Source: an uncultured Pseudokineococcus sp.
GTDB lineage: Bacteria > Actinomycetota > Actinomycetes > Actinomycetales > Quadrisphaeraceae
NCBI RefSeq assembly: GCF_947499845.1
Contig: NZ_CANMPM010000016.1
Coordinates: 1-64,000 of the forward strand
Direction of reading: 5' to 3'
DNA: 64,000 bases
This document shows, one piece after another, positions 8,186 to 15,543 of this stretch. Numbering within the stretch: the stretch's first letter is position 1; each line of letters opens with the position of its first letter. The notes beneath the pieces were generated by a model, which ran no database searches, had not been told where the DNA came from, and was given only the letters and a program-made list of their open reading frames with translations. A program made the translations under genes and the position numbers.

Positions 8186-9906
8186 CGCAGCTCCTCCTCG
8201 TCGACCCGGTGGGCCCACGTCGCGAAGGTCTCGTCGCCGTCGCGGCCCGCGTCGTAGCGCCGGACGACCCGCTCGACGTAGTCGACGAGGTCGTCCGCGG
8301 TGACCTTGAGGCCGCGCACGGTGCGTCCCAGCCCGGCCTCCTCCCGGTCCGCGGAGGCGAGCCCGCCCCCGAGGTGCACCTGGAAGCCTGGCACCTGCTC
8401 GCCGTCGTCGCCCGCGACGAGCTGGCCCTTGAGGCCGATGTCGGCGGTCTGGATGCGCGCGCAGGAGTTGGGGCAGCCGTTGACGTGCAGGCGCACCGGC
8501 GCCGGCAGGCCCGCCTGCACGTCGGCGAGGCGCTCGTCGAGCTCGGCGGCCGCGCGCGTCGCCGTGGCCTTCGTCTCGACGATGGCGAGCTTGCAGTACT
8601 CGATGCCCGTGCACGCCATCGTCGTGCGGCGGAAGAGGTCCGGCCGCGCCTCGAGGCCCAGGGCGGCGAGCCCGTCCACGACCTCCTCGACCTCGTCGGC
8701 GGGCACGTCGAGGACGACGAGCTTCTGGTGCGGGGTGAGGCGGACCCGGTGGCTGCCGTGCGCCTCGGCGAGGTCCGCGACGCCGGCGAGGACCTCGCCG
8801 CTGACCCGGCCGACCGACGGGGCGACGCCGACGTAGCGGCGCCCGTCCTTCTGCGGGTGGACGCCGACGTGGTCGCCGCTGCCGACGGGCGGGGGCGGCG
8901 GCGGGCCGTCGGGCAGCGCGCGGTGGAGGTACTCGTCCTGCAGCACCTGGCGGAAGCGCTCGGCGCCCCAGTCCGCGAGGAGGAACTTCAGGCGCGCCTT
9001 GTTGCGCAGGCGGCGGTAGCCGTAGTCGCGGAAGACCTGGACGACGGCGTGCCACACCTCGGGCACCTCGTCGGGGCGCACGAAGGCCCCGAGCCGCGAG
9101 GCTAGCCGCGCCGTCGTCGAGAGGCCGCCGCCGACGAAGAGGTCGTACCCGAGGCCGAGCTCGGGGTGCTCGACGGCGACGAAGGACACGTCGTTGATCT
9201 CGTGCACGACGTCCTGGCTCGGGTGGCCGGTGATCGCCGACTTGAACTTGCGGGGCAGGTTGGCCAGCTCGGGGTCGCCGATCCAGCGGCGCTGGATCTC
9301 CTCGATCTGCGGCGTCGGGTCGAGCAGCTCGTCGGCCGCCACGCCCGCCACCGGCGAGCCGAGGATGACGCGCGGGCAGTCGCCGCACGCCTCGGTCGTC
9401 CAGAGCCCGACGGCCTCCAGGCGGCGCCAGATCTCCGGCACGTCCTCGATGCGCACCCAGTGCAGCTGGACGTTCTGCCGGTCGCTGATGTCGGCGGTGC
9501 CCCGGGCGAACTCCGTCGAGACGCCGGCGACGACGCGCAGCTGCTCGGTGGTGAGCGCCCCGCCGTCCACGCGCACGCGCATCATGAAGTACTCGTCCTC
9601 GAGCTCGTGCGGCTCGAGCTGCGCCGTCCGCCCGCCGTCGATGCCGGGCTTGCGCTGGGTGTAGAGGCCCCACCAGCGCAGCCGGCCGCGCAGGTCGTCG
9701 GGGTCGATGCTCGCGAAGCCCTCCTTCGCGTAGACCTCCTCGACCCGCCGGCGCACGTTCAGCGCGGGGTCGTCCTGCTTGAACTGCTCGTTGTGGTTCA
9801 GCGGCGCCGTGCCGTCGACCGCCCACTGGCCCTGGGGCCGGGCGGCGCGGGCGGGACGGGCCGGGCGCGCCGGCGCGCCGGTGGCGGCGGGGGGAACGGC
9901 GTTCAT
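8182..9906 (-). CDS. sir: Ferredoxin-dependent assimilatory sulfite reductase
   Basis: Reduces sulfite to sulfide with six electrons, using siroheme and a [4Fe-4S] cluster. The 574 residues include two ferrite-like repeats. Cluster/siroheme ligands appear as ACGDCPR near residue 180 and the main pair CTGIEYCKLA and NGCPNSCAR near 435 and 475. SDRQNVQLHW matches the sulfite/nitrite reductase half-domain. Sulfite rather than nitrite reductase is preferred because cysH and siroheme synthase follow in the same operon. A possible -10 (TACGCT, minus strand, 9985-9990) lies about 80 bp upstream. Confidence 0.93.
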   Translation of the reverse strand: MNAVPPAATGAPARPARPARAARPQGQWAVDGTAPLNHNEQFKQDDPALNVRRRVEEVYAKEGFASIDPDDLRGRLRWWGLYTQRKPGIDGGRTAQLEPHELEDEYFMMRVRVDGGALTTEQLRVVAGVSTEFARGTADISDRQNVQLHWVRIEDVPEIWRRLEAVGLWTTEACGDCPRVILGSPVAGVAADELLDPTPQIEEIQRRWIGDPELANLPRKFKSAITGHPSQDVVHEINDVSFVAVEHPELGLGYDLFVGGGLSTTARLASRLGAFVRPDEVPEVWHAVVQVFRDYGYRRLRNKARLKFLLADWGAERFRQVLQDEYLHRALPDGPPPPPPVGSGDHVGVHPQKDGRRYVGVAPSVGRVSGEVLAGVADLAEAHGSHRVRLTPHQKLVVLDVPADEVEEVVDGLAALGLEARPDLFRRTTMACTGIEYCKLAIVETKATATRAAAELDERLADVQAGLPAPVRLHVNGCPNSCARIQTADIGLKGQLVAGDDGEQVPGFQVHLGGGLASADREEAGLGRTVRGLKVTADDLVDYVERVVRRYDAGRDGDETFATWAHRVDEEELR

Positions 9907-10077
9907 GGGCGGGCGTCCCTCGGGTCGACGGGCGGCGGAGCCTGCCGGGCGGCGGGCTCTGCGAGCGGCTCCAGCAACCCCGCCAGCGTATGCACCATTC
10001 CGACCGACTCACTTCAGGTCCAGCATCCGGGACCGCGCCGGCTCGCGCGCCGACCGGCGCCGCCCGACCATCGGGGC

Positions 10078-11157
10078 ATGCCGCGCCTGCGCACGTCCTC
10101 CCCCAACGACCCGGGGTGGACCCGCGTGAAGCACGGGAAGGGCTTCCGGTACCTCGACGCGCTGGGCGAGCCGCTCGCCCCCGACGCGCGGGCGCGCTGC
10201 GAGGAGCTCGTCATCCCGCCCGCGTGGACGGACGTGTGGATCTGCCCGTGGCCCAACGGCCACATCCAGGTCGTCGGCACCGACGCCGCCGGGCGCCGCC
10301 AGTACCGCTACCACGACGAGTGGCGCCGCCAGCGCGACCGCGCCAAGCACGACCGGGTCCTCGAGGTCGCCGAGCGCCTGCCCGCCGCGCGCGAGCGGGT
10401 CGCACGGGAGCTGCGCCAGCCGGGCATGCCCCGAGAGAGGGCCCTCGCCACCGCCTTCCGGCTCCTCGACCTCGGCTTCTTCCGCATCGGCGGCGAGAGC
10501 TACGCCGAGGCCAACGGCAGCTTCGGCCTCGCCACCATCGAGAAGCAGCACGTGGGCGTCGAGGGCGACAGGATCGTCTTCGACTACGTCGCCAAGTCCG
10601 GCAAGGACCGGCACATCGCCGTCGCCGACGCCGACGTCATCGACGCCGTCCAGACGCTGCGCCGGCGCCGGGGGCCGCGCACGGACGACCTCCTGGCGTG
10701 GAAGGACCGCGCCGGCTGGCACGACATCACGAGCACCGAGATCAACGCCTACGTCAAGGAGGTCGTCGGCGGCGACGTCTCGGCCAAGGACTTCCGCACC
10801 TGGCACGCCACCGTGCTCGCCGCCGTCGCCCTCGCCGTCTCGACCAACGCGGCGACGTCGGCGACGGCGCGCAAGCGGGCCGTCAGCCGGGCGATGCAGG
10901 AGGTCTCCATGTACCTCGGCAACACCCCGACGGTCGCCCGCACCAGCTACGTCGACCCGCGCGTCGTGGACCTCTTCGAGGACGGCGTGACGATCGAGAA
11001 CGCCCTGGGGCTGCTCGGCGGCGACGTCGAGCCCGGCGAGCCGGCCACGCACGGCGACGTCGAGGCGGCCGTCCTCGCCCTCCTGCACGACGAGCCGGTG
11101 TCCGACCGCCGCGCCGCCCGCCAGGGGCGCCGGTCGCGCGAGCGCGCCGCCGCCTGA
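10078..11157 (+). CDS. DNA topoisomerase IB (poxvirus-like)
   Basis: Relaxes supercoiled DNA by transient 3'-phosphotyrosine linkage, no ATP needed. The 359-residue product has the IB N-terminal domain (RYLDALGEPL, CPWPNGHIQVVG) and the catalytic core: FRIGGESYAEANGSFGL, VAKSGKD with the catalytic Lys, KDFRTWHATVL with Arg, and the Tyr in ARTSYVDPRVV. A -10-like GACCAT sits six bases before ATG with no ribosome site, suggesting a leaderless mRNA and fixing the start. It is an accessory topoisomerase of many actinobacteria; its physiological role is not known. Confidence 0.93.
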   Translation: MPRLRTSSPNDPGWTRVKHGKGFRYLDALGEPLAPDARARCEELVIPPAWTDVWICPWPNGHIQVVGTDAAGRRQYRYHDEWRRQRDRAKHDRVLEVAERLPAARERVARELRQPGMPRERALATAFRLLDLGFFRIGGESYAEANGSFGLATIEKQHVGVEGDRIVFDYVAKSGKDRHIAVADADVIDAVQTLRRRRGPRTDDLLAWKDRAGWHDITSTEINAYVKEVVGGDVSAKDFRTWHATVLAAVALAVSTNAATSATARKRAVSRAMQEVSMYLGNTPTVARTSYVDPRVVDLFEDGVTIENALGLLGGDVEPGEPATHGDVEAAVLALLHDEPVSDRRAARQGRRSRERAAA

Positions 11158-11179
11158 GCGGGCCGGGCCGGCGGCGGCG

Positions 11180-11581
11180 TCAGCCCCAGCCCAGCTCGTG
11201 CAGGCGCTCGTCGTCGATCCCGAAGTGGTGCGCCACCTCGTGCACGACGGTGACGGCGACCTCCTCCACGAGGTCGTCGACGTCGTCGCAGAGCCGCAGC
11301 AGCGGCCCCTTGAAGACGGTGATCCGGTCGGGCAGGGAGCCGGCGTCCCACCAGCCGTCGCGCTCGGTGAGGGGCGTGCCCTCGTAGAGACCGAGCAGCG
11401 TCGCCGCCGGGTCGTCCGGGTCGAGGTCCCCGGCGGCGCGGGCCTCGGCCAGCTGCTCCTCGTCCGGCTCGTCGGCCACGAGGACGACGACGTTGCTCAT
11501 CGCCGCCGCCAGCTCCGGGGGGATGCGGTCGAGGCCGTCACCGACGGCGGCCTCGAACTCCTCGTCACCCATCTCCAGCAC
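11180..11581 (-). CDS. Zincin-like metallopeptidase family protein
   Basis: Small single-domain protein of 133 residues with the zinc-protease motif HEVAHHFGIDD (HExxHxxGxxD) close to its C-terminus. The preceding segment (VVLVADEP, LLGLYEGTPLTER, DRITVFKGPL) matches the actinobacterial metallopeptidase family once typified by a minimal-zincin structure. GTG 11581 is preceded at six bases by CAGGCT, a leaderless-type -10, so I prefer it to the inner ATG at 11572. It converges on topoisomerase IB. Substrate unknown. Confidence 0.87.
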   Translation of the reverse strand: MLEMGDEEFEAAVGDGLDRIPPELAAAMSNVVVLVADEPDEEQLAEARAAGDLDPDDPAATLLGLYEGTPLTERDGWWDAGSLPDRITVFKGPLLRLCDDVDDLVEEVAVTVVHEVAHHFGIDDERLHELGWG

Positions 11582-11603
11582 GGGCCGAGCCTGCCACCGG
11601 ACC

Positions 11604-11660
11604 GCTCGGGGGCTCGCTCGGGGGCTCGCTCGTGGGCCCGCCGCCGGGCCCGCCGCCGGG
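11604..11660 (+). repeat. Degenerate 12-bp tandem repeat, five units
   Basis: Two identical units of GCTCGGGGGCTC (11604-11615, 11616-11627) are followed by GCTCGTGGGCCC, GCCGCCGGGCCC and a partial GCCGCCGGG. The array lies between the metallopeptidase start and the tRNA-Glu promoter. No function is evident; the exact two-copy core suggests slippage. Confidence 0.7.
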
Positions 11661-11710
11661 ACTCGTCCGCACCGCCGCCGGGGCCCGTCGGGGGCCGCCC
11701 GGGGGCCGCT

Positions 11711-11740
11711 TTGGAGAAGGGGCGCCCGGTCCCCTATGCT
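11711..11740 (+). promoter_or_regulatory. Promoter of the tRNA-Glu/Asp/Phe cluster
   Basis: TTGGAG (11711-11716) and TATGCT (11735-11740) are separated by 18 bases, a good housekeeping-sigma promoter for an actinobacterium. Transcription would start near 11747, about 58 nt before tRNA-Glu. No other promoter-like pair is seen between the three tRNAs. Confidence 0.65.
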
Positions 11741-11804
11741 CCTGCACGTCCGAACGCGGCACGCCGCCGGAGGACGCCCCGGGCTCGCCGGGCGTGGGGG
11801 CACG

Positions 11805-11877
11805 GCCCTCATCGTCTAGCGGCCCAGGACACCGCTCTTTCACAGCGGCAGCACGGGTTCGAATCCCGTTGGGGGCA
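11805..11877 (+). tRNA. tRNA-Glu (anticodon TTC)
   Basis: A full cloverleaf folds by eye: acceptor GCCCTCA pairs with TGGGGGC, anticodon stem CCGCT/AGCGG encloses CTTTCAC giving anticodon TTC, and the T arm is ACGGG-TTCGAAT-CCCGT. The discriminator is A and the CCA end is not encoded. First gene of a three-tRNA cluster. Confidence 0.96.
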
Positions 11878-11930
11878 CGCACGTCGCACCACCGCCCCGC
11901 TCGGGGCGCAGCACCACGGCCTCACCCAGA

Positions 11931-12007
11931 GGCCCCGTAGCGCAGTTGGTTAGCGCGCCGCCCTGTCACGGCGGAGGTCGCGGGTTCGAGTCCCGTCGGG
12001 GTCGCCA
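11931..12007 (+). tRNA. tRNA-Asp (anticodon GTC)
   Basis: Acceptor GGCCCCG pairs with CGGGGTC, the anticodon loop is CTGTCAC giving GTC, and the T loop is TTCGAGT. The discriminator is G at 12004 and CCA (12005-12007) is encoded. It follows tRNA-Glu by 53 bp. Confidence 0.96.
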
Positions 12008-12059
12008 GCAGCACCCGGTCAGCCCGTCCCACCCGGTGGGCGCCGGCGCTGCCGCGCAG

Positions 12060-12135
12060 GGCCAGATAGCTCAGTTGGTAGAGCGTCCGACTGAAAATCG
12101 GAAGGTCGGCGGTTCGACCCCGCCTCTGGCCACCA
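12060..12135 (+). tRNA. tRNA-Phe (anticodon GAA)
   Basis: Acceptor GGCCAGA pairs with TCTGGCC, the anticodon loop CTGAAAA gives GAA, and the T arm is GGCGG-TTCGACC-CCGCC. The discriminator A is followed by an encoded CCA (12133-12135). Last gene of the tRNA cluster, with a strong terminator 12 bp downstream. Confidence 0.96.
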
Positions 12136-12147
12136 CGAGCAGCGCAT

Positions 12148-12187
12148 CGACGAAGGCGGCCCCCCTCGAGGGTGGCCGCCTTCGTCG
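12148..12187 (+). terminator. Terminator of the tRNA cluster
   Basis: A perfect 14-bp inverted repeat, CGACGAAGGCGGCC and its complement (12148-12161 and 12174-12187), encloses a loop whose core CCCTCGAGGG is itself self-complementary. There is no U-tract, which is common in high-GC actinobacteria. Confidence 0.8.
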
Positions 12188-12275
12188 TGCGTCAGGGGTG
12201 CGCCCCGCGGCCGCGCCGGGACCGGTCTCCCGCTGCCGAGCCGCCGGCTCCCCGCGCCGCCCACGGGCTCGCGAC

Positions 12276-12315
12276 GCGACGGAGCCCGCGACCTCTCGGT
12301 CGCGGGCTCCGTCGC
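12276..12315 (-). terminator. Terminator of the NlpC/P60 gene
   Basis: An 18-bp perfect inverted repeat with a four-base TCTC loop (loop 12294-12297) begins 17 bp after the NlpC/P60 stop codon. It separates that gene from the convergent tRNA cluster. Confidence 0.85.
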
Positions 12316-12331
12316 TCGGGGTCGAGGCCGC

Positions 12332-12817
12332 TCAGGCGACGCGGCCCCAGGTGACGCCGCTCGTCGCCCAGATCGTGCGCTTGGAGACGACGCGACCCGG
12401 CTTCGGGGCGTCCCAGATCTGCCAGTTCCCGGCGTAGATGCCCACGTGGTAGACGGAGCCGCTCGAGCTGTGGAAGAAGACGAGGTCGCCGGGCTGGAGC
12501 GACTTCGTCGGGATCTTGGGGATCGCCGCCCGCTGCTGGGCCGCGGTGCGCGGCAGCGTGCGGCCGGCCTGCCGGTACGACCACTGGGTGAGGCCGGAGC
12601 AGTCGAAGCGGGTGGGGCCGGTGGCGCCGTAGACGTAGGGCATGCCGGCGCGGGTGGCCGCCGCGGCGACCGCCTTCCCGCCGGCCGTGGTGGCGGCCTC
12701 GGCGCTCGAGGCCGCAGGGCCGGCCGAGAAGCCGGCGAGGAGCGCCAGCGAGGCGACGAGGACGAGCAGCATGCGCGCGGGCGCGCGCAGGACGGTGCTG
12801 GGCAGGGCAGAGCTCAT
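12332..12817 (-). CDS. Secreted NlpC/P60 peptidoglycan endopeptidase
   Basis: Cell-wall hydrolase cutting stem-peptide bonds. The 161-residue precursor begins at ATG 12817, well placed behind GGAGGAAA, and has a signal peptide (about residues 8-42) ending near SAEAA. The NlpC/P60 domain follows with the catalytic Cys in RFDCSGLTQWSY, LQPGDLVFF, and the catalytic His in VYHVGIYAG. It is a minimal enzyme: one catalytic domain, no LysM or other binding domain. A c-di-AMP riboswitch occupies its leader, tying wall hydrolysis to this second messenger. Confidence 0.93.
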   Translation of the reverse strand: MSSALPSTVLRAPARMLLVLVASLALLAGFSAGPAASSAEAATTAGGKAVAAAATRAGMPYVYGATGPTRFDCSGLTQWSYRQAGRTLPRTAAQQRAAIPKIPTKSLQPGDLVFFHSSSGSVYHVGIYAGNWQIWDAPKPGRVVSKRTIWATSGVTWGRVA

Positions 12818-12835
12818 GGGGGTTTCCTCCGGGTA

Positions 12836-13010
12836 CCGCCTGCGGGGGGTGACCTGTCGGGTTCGGGCTCCAGAGATGCCCGGCCGCTGCTGCGGCTTCA
12901 CCCCGAGGACCCAGCTCCCGCTGGGCCCGGCGCGCCTGGTTCCTCCGCCCCTGCCGAGTCCTCCTGTGCTCAGGTCGCGCGCCGCGGCGGTGGCAGGGTT
13001 CGGCGTCCGC
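12836..13010 (-). ncRNA. ydaO/yuaA-type c-di-AMP riboswitch
   Basis: Reading the minus strand from 13010, the leader carries the conserved blocks of this class in order: GACGCCGAACCCTGCC, then GGCAGGGGCGGAGGAACCA, then CTCGGGGTGAAGCCG, then CGGCCGGGC, and finally CGAACCCGACAGGTCACC before a closing strand. The complementary CCTGCC/GGCAGG pair forms an internal helix. The class is usually an off-switch and in actinobacteria commonly precedes NlpC/P60 or resuscitation-factor genes, as here. The downstream ribosome site lies within 10 bp of the motif end, so control could act on translation or termination; I see no terminator in the leader. Confidence 0.88.
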
Positions 13011-13253
13011 GCGGCCGCCCCGCCATCGGCGGGGTCTTCTGACGAAGTGGTCGGCGCGAGTGTGCCAGACCTTTACCCGATCGAGACAGGAGATGTCTCA
13101 AGCACGTCGTCCCGCTGCCGAAGGGGCGCACGAGGACCGTGGGGCGCGTGGGACCGGTCCGGCGACGTCCCGCCCGCGCGGCCGGGGCCGTGCGGCCCCA
13201 GGAGGGCGACGCAGGAGGGGGGCCCGGGAGAGCACCGCGGGAGGGCGGCCCGT
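13011..13253. other. Divergent intergenic region between the riboswitch leader and the J-like gene
   Basis: No gene is seen. The region holds an interrupted palindrome GAGACA-5-TGTCTC (13083-13099). On the minus strand this overlaps a possible promoter for the NlpC transcript (TTGAGA, then TAAAGG/GGTAAA about 18 bases on). A short CCCCGCC/GGCGGGG hairpin follows at about 13018-13034. Confidence 0.45.
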
Positions 13254-13265
13254 CACACTCCTGCC

Positions 13266-13580
13266 GTGAGCACCCCGGCACCCGGTCCCGCCGACGACGA
13301 CGAGGCGGCCTACCGCGCCGCCCGGCGGCGGGCCGCGCGGCAGCACCACCCCGACGTGGGCGGGAGCACCGAGGAGTACCTCGCCGCGCTGGCGGAGGTG
13401 GACCGCCGCTTCGGCCGGGCGCCGGACGGGCGCCTCCTCGGCCCCGACGTGGTCGTCGTGACGACGCTGCGGCGGCGGGCGCTGCGCGTGGCCCTGCGCG
13501 GGGCGCGCGACGCCTCGCGCGCCGTGCGCCGGCGGCTGCCCCCGGGCGTGCCCGGCTCGCGGCGCTACGGCAACCTCTGA
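13266..13580 (+). CDS. J-domain-like miniprotein
   Basis: Protein of 104 residues whose N-terminal 45 look like helix II, the HPD loop and helix III of a DnaJ domain: YRAARRRAARQHHPDVGG then STEEYLAALAEVDRRFG. Helix I is missing or very short, and there is no zinc or substrate-binding domain; the rest is basic (RRRALRVALRGARDASRAVRRR). GTG 13266 has CACACT six bases upstream, fitting a leaderless mRNA. It ends two bases before the HAD hydrolase start, so the two form an operon. Stimulating a DnaK ATPase is possible from the HPD motif but untested. Confidence 0.7.
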   Translation: MSTPAPGPADDDEAAYRAARRRAARQHHPDVGGSTEEYLAALAEVDRRFGRAPDGRLLGPDVVVVTTLRRRALRVALRGARDASRAVRRRLPPGVPGSRRYGNL

Positions 13581-13582
13581 GG

Positions 13583-14263
13583 GTGCCCGCCGCCGCGCTC
13601 CCCGACCTCGTCCTCCTCGACGTCAACGAGACCCTGTCGGACACCGCTCCGGTGGCCGCCGCCCTCGAGGAGGTCGGCGCTCCCGGCCACCTGGCGGCCA
13701 CGTGGTTCGCCGGGGTGCTGCGCGACGGCTTCGCGCGCACGGCCGCCGGCGCCGCGGCCCCTTTCGCCGACGTCGCCCGCGGCGGGCTGCGGGCCGTCCT
13801 CGAGGGCGAGGTCGACGACGTCGACGCGGCCGCCGGCCACGTCATGGACGCCTTCCTGCACCTGCCGGCCCACGCCGACGTGGCGCCGGGCCTGGCCGCC
13901 CTGCACGCCCTCGGCCCGAGGGTCGCCACGCTCTCCAACGGCGCGGCCGCGGTCGCCGGGGCGCTGCTCGAGAGGGCCGGCGCGCGCGACCACGTCGACC
14001 TCCTCCTGTCGGTGGAGGACGCGCCGGGCGGGGCGTGGAAGCCCGCCCCCGCGGCCTACGCGCACGGGCTGGCGACCGCGGGGGCGGCGCCGGACCGCGC
14101 GCTCCTCGTCGCCGTGCACCCGTGGGACGTCGACGGCGCCGCCCGCGCCGGCCTGCGCACCGCGTGGGTCGACCGCGCGGGCCGGACCTACCCGGACCAC
14201 CTGCTGGCGCCGGACCTCACCGTCCCGTCGCTGACGGCGCTGGCGGAGCGGCTGGCCGCCTGA
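13583..14263 (+). CDS. HAD-superfamily hydrolase (haloacid dehalogenase type II-like)
   Basis: Hydrolase of 226 residues using an aspartate nucleophile. Motif I is LLDVNETLSD near the N-terminus (Asp at about 12), motif II is TLSNG, motif III Lys is in WKPAP, and motif IV is VAVHPWDVDGA. The DVNETL form is that of the type II dehalogenase-like group, whose members often act on small acids or phosphates; the substrate cannot be assigned. GTG 13583 directly follows the J-like gene. The 3' end overlaps the convergent cobK by 47 bp. Confidence 0.85.
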   Translation: MPAAALPDLVLLDVNETLSDTAPVAAALEEVGAPGHLAATWFAGVLRDGFARTAAGAAAPFADVARGGLRAVLEGEVDDVDAAAGHVMDAFLHLPAHADVAPGLAALHALGPRVATLSNGAAAVAGALLERAGARDHVDLLLSVEDAPGGAWKPAPAAYAHGLATAGAAPDRALLVAVHPWDVDGAARAGLRTAWVDRAGRTYPDHLLAPDLTVPSLTALAERLAA

Positions 14264-15092
14264 GCGGCGCTCCCCCGCCGGCAGCACCGCCGCCCCCGGC
14301 CGCGCCGCCGTCGAGGACCTGCCGCACCCAGGCGGAGGCCGAGGCGGCGTCGGCCGCGCGCGCGGCCCGCTCGGCCCCCGGGGGCGCCGGCGGGCGCTGG
14401 ACGACGACGACGGGCAGGTCGAGCTCGCGCGCCGCGACGAGGACCGCCGCCCCGCCGGGCCCCCCGCTGTCGGTCGTCACGACGACGCCGACGCCGCGGT
14501 CGACCATGAGCGCGACCTCGCCGTCCACGTCGCCGGCGCGCCGGCGGAGGACGACCTCGCACCCGGCCGGCAGCGGCGGTCGGGGCAGGCGCGGGACCCG
14601 CAGGACCAGCCGGGGACGCTCCAGCCGCCCGAGCGCCCCGAGGTCGCGGGCCCCGCCCGCCACCAGGGCGCGCTCCCACGGGCCGTCGCGCAGGACCTCC
14701 GCCGCCGCGTCGAGGTCCGGCACGGGTCGCCAGTCGTCTCCCGGCTGGGGCAGCCAGGCCGGGCGGTCGAGCAGGAGCAGGGGGACGTCGGCGGCGGCGC
14801 ACGCCGCGACCGCGGTGCTCGTGATGCGGGCCGAGAAGGGCGACGTCGCGTCCACGACCGCTCGGACGTCGTGGTCGCGCAGCCACGCGGCGAGGCCCTC
14901 GGGGCCGCCGAAGCCGCCGCGGTGGACCTCGCCGGGCGGCGGGACGGGGACGTGCCGGTCGACGGGCAGCGAGCTGGTGACCCGGACCCCGGGCGCGTCC
15001 ACGAGGTCCACGGCGAGCGCCTGGGCCACCGTCGTCCCGCCCAGCAGGAGGACGTGGTGGGCTGCGGGCTGCACGCCCCCATGCTCGGGCAC
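14217..15092 (-). CDS. cobK: Precorrin-6A (cobalt-precorrin-6A) reductase
   Basis: NAD(P)H-dependent reductase of corrin-ring synthesis (CobK/CbiJ). The protein shows the family's HHVLLLGGTTVAQALA start, the VVDATSPFSARIT motif near residue 90, PLLLLDRPAW, and TTDSGGPGGAAVLVAARELDLPVVVVQRP near the C-terminus. A Gly/Ala/Pro tail of about 30 residues is extra and reaches into the convergent HAD gene. The start is uncertain between GTG 15092 and GTG 15074. No other cobalamin gene is in the window, although the siroheme synthase at 6 kb makes the shared precursor precorrin-2. Confidence 0.85.
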   Translation of the reverse strand: MPEHGGVQPAAHHVLLLGGTTVAQALAVDLVDAPGVRVTSSLPVDRHVPVPPPGEVHRGGFGGPEGLAAWLRDHDVRAVVDATSPFSARITSTAVAACAAADVPLLLLDRPAWLPQPGDDWRPVPDLDAAAEVLRDGPWERALVAGGARDLGALGRLERPRLVLRVPRLPRPPLPAGCEVVLRRRAGDVDGEVALMVDRGVGVVVTTDSGGPGGAAVLVAARELDLPVVVVQRPPAPPGAERAARAADAASASAWVRQVLDGGAAGGGGAAGGGAPLRRPAAPPAPSATGR

Positions 15093-15167
15093 CGCGCGCG
15101 GGCGCGGCGCGGCGGTCGCGCAACGATGCGGTGACGACCGCACGGCCGCCTCCCCGCCCGCCGGTGG

Positions 15168-15404
15168 CTACCGGGGGTCGCGCGGGCCGGTGCCGGCGGA
15201 CCCGCCGCGCGAGCCGCCGTGACCGCTCGTGCCCAGCGCCTTGCCCAGGGCGTTCTTGGCCTTCGTCACCGTGGACGAGTGCTTGCCGCCGGTGCGCCGG
15301 TTGACGGCGTCGCCCGCCCGGTCCAGGCCGGAGGACACCTTGTCGGGGTTCTGCGACGCGTAGCTGCGCGCCTTCCCGACGAGCCGGCCGATGTTCAGCG
15401 CCAC
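15168..15404 (-). CDS. Orphan MT0933-like (Rv0909-type) antitoxin family protein
   Basis: Small helical protein of 78 residues matching the pattern of the Rv0909/MT0933-like antitoxin family: LVGKARSYASQNPDKVSSGLDRAGDAVNRRTGGKHSSTVTKAKNALGKALG. GTG 15404 follows GGGAG at seven bases and puts this motif at the N-terminus; longer frames are low-complexity. No toxin gene adjoins it (cobK and pfk flank), so it is an orphan, and the toxin-antitoxin role is inferred only from the family name. The C-terminus is Gly-rich. Confidence 0.75.
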   Translation of the reverse strand: MALNIGRLVGKARSYASQNPDKVSSGLDRAGDAVNRRTGGKHSSTVTKAKNALGKALGTSGHGGSRGGSAGTGPRDPR

Positions 15405-15543
15405 GAGGTGCTCCCTGTCCGCGCCCGCGGGCGCTCGTGCGTCGTGCGGGGCCGGGGCCGGCCCGCTCGCACCAGCGTCGCCGTCCTTCCCCGGCCCCGC
15501 CACCCGCGGCGGGCGGGGAGGACGGGTCGGCGGGGAGGGGCGG

